A stretch of DNA of 64,000 nt from Akebia trifoliata (lineage: Eukaryota; Streptophyta; Magnoliopsida; Ranunculales; Lardizabalaceae): contig CM030718.1 of NCBI GenBank assembly GCA_017979445.1, positions 19,587,021-19,651,020 of the forward strand, in the 5' to 3' direction. This document shows, piece after piece, positions 58,376-64,000 of the stretch. The stretch's first letter is position 1. Each line of letters opens with the position of its first letter. The position numbers and the translations under genes are program-made. The notes under the pieces were generated by a model, which did no database searches, was not told the DNA's origin, and saw nothing but the letters and a program-made list of their open reading frames with translations.

Positions 58376-58854
58376 GCTGTAAATTATCTATTGTTAGAAG
58401 GTAAAATCAAACAATTATGCAAATGTAACTACGAATCCAAATTCTAATCTACAATTTAAAATCAAACAATTATGAAAGTCCGGATGAATGCATAGAAAGC
58501 ACACTAAAACTGAGCATCATTATAGGTCGGTATTTTTCCCCAAGTACAAGTGACTTTATCATCGCTTCACCCATACCTCAGAGATGGGCGATAATCAAAG
58601 GAAGAACTATTGAGAATAAATATGCATCTTAATATTGGTTGTGTCTAAGAACATAATCCCCAATTCTTGTCAAGTATTATAACAAAAAACAAAACCCATA
58701 TACACAAAAAAGTATCATTAATGGAGAACAAAATCTTCAATTTCCGATAAAATAAAACCCATCTTCGTTTTGCAGACTTCCAATTTGTCGTGGAAATGAT
58801 ATATTTTCATCTATGAACGATTCTTCGCATGTGTTGAATTATGATATAAGCTCA
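58376..58854. other. Junction between Ty3/gypsy element and captured exons
   Basis: AT-rich. ATCAAACAATTATG occurs twice (58408 and 58465). The border of a gene-capturing element may be here, but no terminal repeat or Helitron end could be fixed. Confidence 0.3.
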
Positions 58855-59530
58855 CTAGCCTCTACCTATGAGCCACAACCAGTCAAGTGTTACCCTTGCA
58901 AATAAGCCTCCTAAAAGACACAATACAAACAAATTCCCCAATGCATTCTGCTCAGGCCCCTACAAAAACATCATATTTGTATTATCAACTTGTACAAATG
59001 GGATAAGGCGTAGTAGATAGCGATGTTGATATATCAAGTAATATACAATAAACCCAAAATCCAAAAAACATAATTAACTAACCTTCTAACCTTTAGGTAT
59101 TGCAGTAAAGATACAAACAGTGAGAGAACCGTTAATTAATCCTAAGAAGGATGTTAACAAGATCATCCAGCCTTGGTCTCCATATTTAGCTGTGAAGTAG
59201 AAACATGGGATGAGTAGGAACTGAGAAATAATTGCAATCATGATGCCCTTCCGCAACTTCAACTTCAGGCTTTCAATGAGAGGAATGTATCTTCCAACAA
59301 GCATATGTGCAAAAAGAAGAGGTGGATATTGTTATAGAAATGAAAACTATTTTTGATTAATCGCTAATTAGTATTTGTGATTGTGGAAAAGGAAAAATTA
59401 CCATGAACCCAATCTATGTGACCCAGTATCTTCAGATAAAAATTCGGGGAACATTGACAATGTCAGAACGTATATCATAAACATGCTAGTGGCATAGTCT
59501 TTATTCGGAAGAAATAGCTCAAAATGGCCA
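58855..59530 (-). pseudogene. Equilibrative nucleoside transporter (ENT), last three exons
   Basis: Minus-strand exons in order. About 59402-59525: LFLPNKDYATSMFMIYVLTL and SEDTGSHRLGSW, donor GTAATT. 59083-59304: GRYIPLIESLKL, FLLIPCFYFTAKYGDQGWMI and LLTSFLGLINGSLTVC. 58855-58959: GPEQNALGNLFVLCLLGG to DWLWLIGRG and stop, after a TGTAG acceptor. These are the last membrane segments of plant ENT (SLC29) transporters, which move nucleosides across membranes. A TAG at 59086-59088 replaces the Tyr of PKGYK just before the splice donor, and the acceptor side of the middle exon is damaged. No N-terminal exons are nearby. Confidence 0.85.
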
Positions 59531-59659
59531 TATTTTCAACTACTTTAAGTTCAGGTTTTTGGTTATTGTACCAATTCCTTTGGTGCTAGTTTAATCATTA
59601 AGACCCACTGAAACTATTTAGTACTGAGTCTTAATTCCTAAGTATCAAATGCCATATTC

Positions 59660-59825
59660 AATGGACTTTCCTATAATATACAGCAACTACAACCTTTCTA
59701 AACTTTGAATGTGGAACACTACAAATAAACAAATTACCTACAACCCATGGAATTAAGATAGATTTTCTATAATATGCAGCAACTACAACCTTTCTAAACT
59801 TTGAATATGGAACACTACAAAGCCA
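59660..59825. repeat. 97-bp-spaced direct duplication
   Basis: TATAATAT[A/G]CAGCAACTACA...TTTGAAT[G/A]TGGAACACTACAAA occurs at about 59671 and 59768 with few differences, so it is a young tandem duplication. On the minus strand it gives a repeated KFRKVVVA-YYRK run; a coding origin is possible but not identified. Confidence 0.7.
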
Positions 59826-60179
59826 AAAGGTAAGCTCAGCAACTAATTGTTCTAGTGGCACAAGGATCAGAAACAGGGTGAATATGATTTACACTTAAAA
59901 ATCATTTTGAAGTATTCGGGTAGCATAGATTATTGATGAGGACACTAGAAGATGTAAATACTTTACGTTGAAACTCCTTTTCTATATTAATATTTCTGGT
60001 TGTGGCCCGCATAACCCCAACTTTACCATCAAAAGAGTAAAATAAAATGAGACAAAAAGTACATGCCTTGTTAAGAGGCTTGGGCTTGGGTACCAGCCTT
60101 ATATGAACATTGGCAAGCAGTAAAATCAAGTGCTCCCTTTGGTTCCTGACATTGTCTCTCTACGAACCAATATAGATCA

Positions 60180-60440
<261 letters not shown>

Positions 60441-61034
60441 CTAAGGACCAGTAGTCCATCTAACTGCATTCATTCCTTGGAAATTATACATTTTTAAACT
60501 AGGCCCCAATTCAATATAGGGGTTTGCAGGATTAGTTTTACAAATTAATGCAATACCCCATGCTTTACAACTAGGATATGTGCATCATCTAGATGTAGAG
60601 ATCTTAGTTCTTGTCTAACCTCTTCCATAATTGCATTATGATCCCAGGTTAATTGGAAGAGAAAGTTGTTCCTGTTAAGTTTGGGAAGTTCAAAAATGCT
60701 GATGTTGTCAAAGGAGGAGAAGGTAGAAGTCGTAGTAGTAATAGTAACTTTGATGATAGTTTAGTGTGTGTGTGTATGCGGCGCTCGTGTGTAGATCTCA
60801 AAATTGATTTGATATATTTTCCTAAAAACATAATTTGTCTAAAATCAAGGAACATGGGTAAAGAAAAAATTATTTAATACCCAATATGTCAATTGGTTGT
60901 GTTTTAAAAGCACAATATGTCAATTGGTTGTGTTTTAAGTTCCCCCTTATCTCTGTTTTAATAACGGTGACCACAGAATAAACACAAAGGGCTTTTTAAG
61001 AGCACAAATTTTTCATACTTGGACTTTTAGAGAT

Positions 61035-61127
61035 AGAAAAATCAGAAGTCTTAGGAGTTAAAAGCCCATAGACTGCTTTTGCTACATCTTGAAGTGCATC
61101 AACATCTAATCTAGAATCAATTTCATC
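61035..61127 (-). pseudogene. SufC-like plastid ABC ATPase (ABCI6/NAP7) exon
   Basis: After an intron-like TCAATTTTAG the minus strand reads DEIDSRLDVDALQDVAKAVY then GLLTPK. It matches the Walker B/D-loop region of SufC (LDEIDSGLDVDAL-DVAKAVNGLLTPKNS), the ATPase of the chloroplast Fe-S cluster assembly complex. The D-loop SGLD is changed to SRLD, and the frame leaves the family after PK. Isolated exon fragment. Confidence 0.8.
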
Positions 61128-61976
61128 TAAAATTGAAAGTTTAACTTAAAAGTTTCAACTACACAGTTACTCTGTTTAGAATCTATTTAATATTTCTGAG
61201 ATCAAGGAGTAGCTACAATTGGTTTCTCTCCAATGGCAAATACTTTGTGACCATAATGAGTTAGATATTTGCACACACTCCCTCTATTTTCTTTCAATCA
61301 CTTTGGGCTATAACAAAAAATAAAACATGAATTAGGCAAAACATGCACCAAATTACACTTTTAAAGAACAACCCCTTCAAGAAATGGATATCTTCAAGCT
61401 TGTGTGATCAATTAAAACTTGGGGTCACCCATGACTTGGAACCATGGCTTACAACAAAACATGTTTCTAAGACAACTTAGCTTACAATACAAACCCGACT
61501 AATTAAAAACACAGTTTTAGTCCATTCTCAATAGTTAAAGAGCCAAATTACACAAACTAATGATATATGACAACTCACCAATTCATGGTATGGTAGCTTG
61601 AGACCACTCTCTGAGCATTTTCTTTCCTTCCAATGATAAGTAGGAGTAGAAAACTCATAACCCCATGGTTCTGATGTAGTACATGAGCACTTCAACCAAT
61701 TGAGGAAGGGGCTCAACCCCAAATCTTAGAAAACACTTAATAAAAAGTAATGAGATGAGAAAGACTTTTATGGCCCATCTCATCTCCTTTACACTATCTG
61801 TGGTGCAATTGCCACTTTACTGTTACCAAAGAAAGGCTACCATATTCGATAAACATGAAAAAATATATTGATGAGTTTAAAACTTCCATCAAATTTCTGA
61901 AGGTGTACATAGACATCATGAGATTGCAATTCAACATCAAGGTTAGTTGATCACAAGGTAAAGATGTATCATCATA
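61128..61976. other. No gene identified; possible further captured fragments
   Basis: On the minus strand, 61210-61282 reads KYLTHYGHKVFAIGEKPIVA and 61528-61722 is an open frame. Neither is assigned to a family. They could be further exons of host genes carried with the ENT, UGPase and SufC pieces. Confidence 0.3.
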
Positions 61977-62158
61977 GTCATGATCATGGGTTAAAATATC
62001 GTATCTATTGAAAGTTTCAATAAATGAAAAAATCGATACATTCGATACAAACTAATACATTCCGATAAATACCCGAAACATTCAATGTTTCGGAGTCAAT
62101 GTTACGTATAGGTCTTGGTCGATATTGATACATTCCAATTTTAAACCATGGTCATGAC
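61977..62158. mobile_element. MITE with GTCATGA[T/C]CATGG ends
   Basis: Left end GTCATGATCATGGGTTAAAA and the inverted right end GTCATGACCATGGTTTAAAA frame 182 bp with internal CGATACATTCGATAC-type words. These are typical of a common dicot MITE group with TTAAAATATCG ends. Confidence 0.75.
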
Positions 62159-63630
62159 CAAAGACTAAGAAGTTGAGGTATATAATATGTAACAGCATTT
62201 ATAGCCTACCTCCAATTATGAAATAATGGAAAAACAACCATCTACTACCAACAACTTCATTAACCTGCATATTTCAGCATATCTTACCATGAAACTTTTA
62301 AAATCAATTGCTGCAAATTCATCAGGGAAGTTCAATATATTGGAAGGTTTGGGCACAATAGGGAATAGGGCAATGTCCACATGGCTAGTTCAAAGTGTCA
62401 TTTACCAGATCAACAATCTTGTTCGGCCACATCACCACAACTACTCCAGTGAAGAGGTATAAAGTGATGTTCCAGAAAACCCTTGTACAAATATGTGCAT
62501 GCTAGCACACATCATAGTTCTTTCCATCTATAATGGATGCTAATGCTTAACAATCTTTGCACTTAATTTTTATAGGTTTAGTGTGTCTATGGTATCACCA
62601 CACATAGACTTTACCGTGCCAACAATAAGATCATAAACAGCACAAAATCACAGCCACCACCATAGAAGGAACACAAACATTTAAAGATAGTTTTCCTTGT
62701 GGAATTAAAAAAAAAAAAGGATGAAAAAACTTGAATAATGGTACAAAATTTCCCGCAATATATATTTGCCCTATATCCATATTGTAATTATATTATCTAC
62801 TATGAAAAGATATTTGGAGAGACACTCCAAACCCCTCAATGAAATACAGAATTTTTCTTACACAATACCTCGGCATGGAACAATTTCAGCCAATTGAAGG
62901 GTGCCACATGGCAAAAGAGAGGCATGTTTATGCATCCAAAAGGACTAAAATTTCCAATGGCTACAAATTCACAAAGAAATGTATAATGCATGGAGAAGTA
63001 TAGTATTTAGATCTAATAAACATTGCCTAGCCAGTTTGATACAGATATTGCTTGAAAAGATTTAACAACAAGGGTTGATCCTTCATTGATTAGATCCATT
63101 ATATCAATTCCCAGTACACACAGATTACCAGCTATCTTGAAATTCAAATGATGATGAGTTTCATCCCTTTAGGATTTATTGGTGTTCATCTTATATCCTT
63201 GTAAGCAACATATGAACCAAAGGATATTTTGCAGAATAGTGTTATTATATGACATATATGATAATTTTCAGGTTATAGGGAATGAAATGTCTGAAAAAAT
63301 CCAACCTTCAACTAAGAGAAATCAATTGAAGAGAACAAACAAGAAAACAATAACCAAGAAATCAACCACTAAACAAGCCGCCCTGATTTCACTATGTTCA
63401 AAAGCCAAAAAGGAATTACAATATTTCTCTCATAGAAAATTAGAAAAAATACCCCTAACAAATTAGGGTTAGGAAACTACCAACAGAAAAGTATGGTTAT
63501 TCGATGGTTTGAATAAGAATACTAGAATCTTAAAAACATAGACTTGGAGAGATTGGAGATAACAATTTTTAGAAGCCAAACCTAACAACTAATATAACTA
63601 AAAATTATTTAACCAATACATAACAATACG
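62159..63630. other. No gene supported
   Basis: Open frames at 62226-62462 (+) and 63179-63466 (+) lack recognisable motifs. The first contains GKFNILEGLGTIGNRAMSTW, and its opposite strand reads VVVVMWPNKIVDLVNDT, either of which might be a captured exon. The second is a lysine/threonine-rich frame in AT-rich DNA. Left unassigned. Confidence 0.35.
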
Positions 63631-64000
63631 TGTAACACCCCGAATTTTCAATTCGTATCTCGAGGAAAAATAAATAGTGGAATTTTAAGAAAATCTTGAA
63701 AGTGGGACTTAGGGATAAAACTTTAGGATATTTCTGATCATTTTTAATGGAATCTGACTTCACCATTGGATTCAAAATGATCGAAAATTGGATTCAAAAT
63801 GATCGAAAAACATACTTTAGCCTGTAAACACGCTCAAATGAGAGTCCGAATATAGAAATTGCAAAATCCTCGATTACCGGGTCGGACCAGGCTAAAATAA
63901 TGACTTTTTATTAGAGTAAGAATTTTTAAAATTTGATCATACCATTGGATTTGTAATGAAAAATTATTAAACATGAACTATTTATTTGTCATTTTTGGAG
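63631..64000 (+). mobile_element. Start of a Ty3/gypsy-type LTR, runs off the window
   Basis: Begins TGTAACACCCCGAATTTTCA and matches the reverse complement of 4130-4515 over its whole length, apart from a 22-bp tandem duplication (the run ATTGGATTCAAAATGATCG appears twice at 63758-63805). The inside of the element lies beyond the window. Confidence 0.75.

Overview
The window is plant nuclear DNA, most likely from a dicot with a repeat-rich, woody-type genome. It holds a Rubisco activase gene with introns, an intronless L-type lectin receptor kinase gene, and pieces of other plant genes (LysM receptor kinase, PPR protein, CYP72A P450, equilibrative nucleoside transporter, UDP-glucose pyrophosphorylase, plastid SufC-like ATPase, plant mobile domain proteins). 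Almost everything else is transposon sequence and its decay products, and it is strongly AT-rich. I cannot name the species.

Layout. 1-1790: 3' half of an apparently intact Rubisco activase gene (RCA), with a LINE remnant in one intron. 2105-4515: minus-strand LTR remnants, one with a 172-bp tandem repeat. 5049-7492: two decayed multi-exon genes of transposon-associated families. 7795-11777: a very large minus-strand LTR-like block with two tandem arrays. 13.2-14.2 kb: LysM-kinase and PPR pseudogene scraps. 14.9-17.05 kb: a cluster of five miniature inverted-repeat elements. 17824-19857: the one complete gene, a lectin receptor kinase with a 677-residue product.

19.9-45.8 kb is a broken tandem array. 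A unit of about 5.5 kb, partly derived from the 3' flank of the kinase gene, is present in four full or partial copies. Each was later cut by different insertions: an opposed pair of LTR-like elements, a 3.2-kb solo LTR with a perfect 5-bp target duplication, and a 7.7-kb retroelement region carrying a plant mobile domain pseudogene.

45.8-58.4 kb is a decayed Ty3/gypsy element (gag, protease, RT, RNase H) split inside RT by two neighbouring DNA transposons. One is 1.3 kb and PIF/Harbinger-like. The other is a 7.46-kb CACTA element with target duplication GAA that carries a CYP72A exon and a LINE fragment. 58.8-61.2 kb holds exons of three unrelated host genes on the same strand with splice sites largely kept, as expected of a gene-capturing transposon. 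The window ends inside another LTR (63631-64000), an inverted relative of the one at 4.1-4.5 kb.

Only RCA and the lectin receptor kinase look functional. The interest lies in the nesting order, the exon captures and the kinase-flank duplication.
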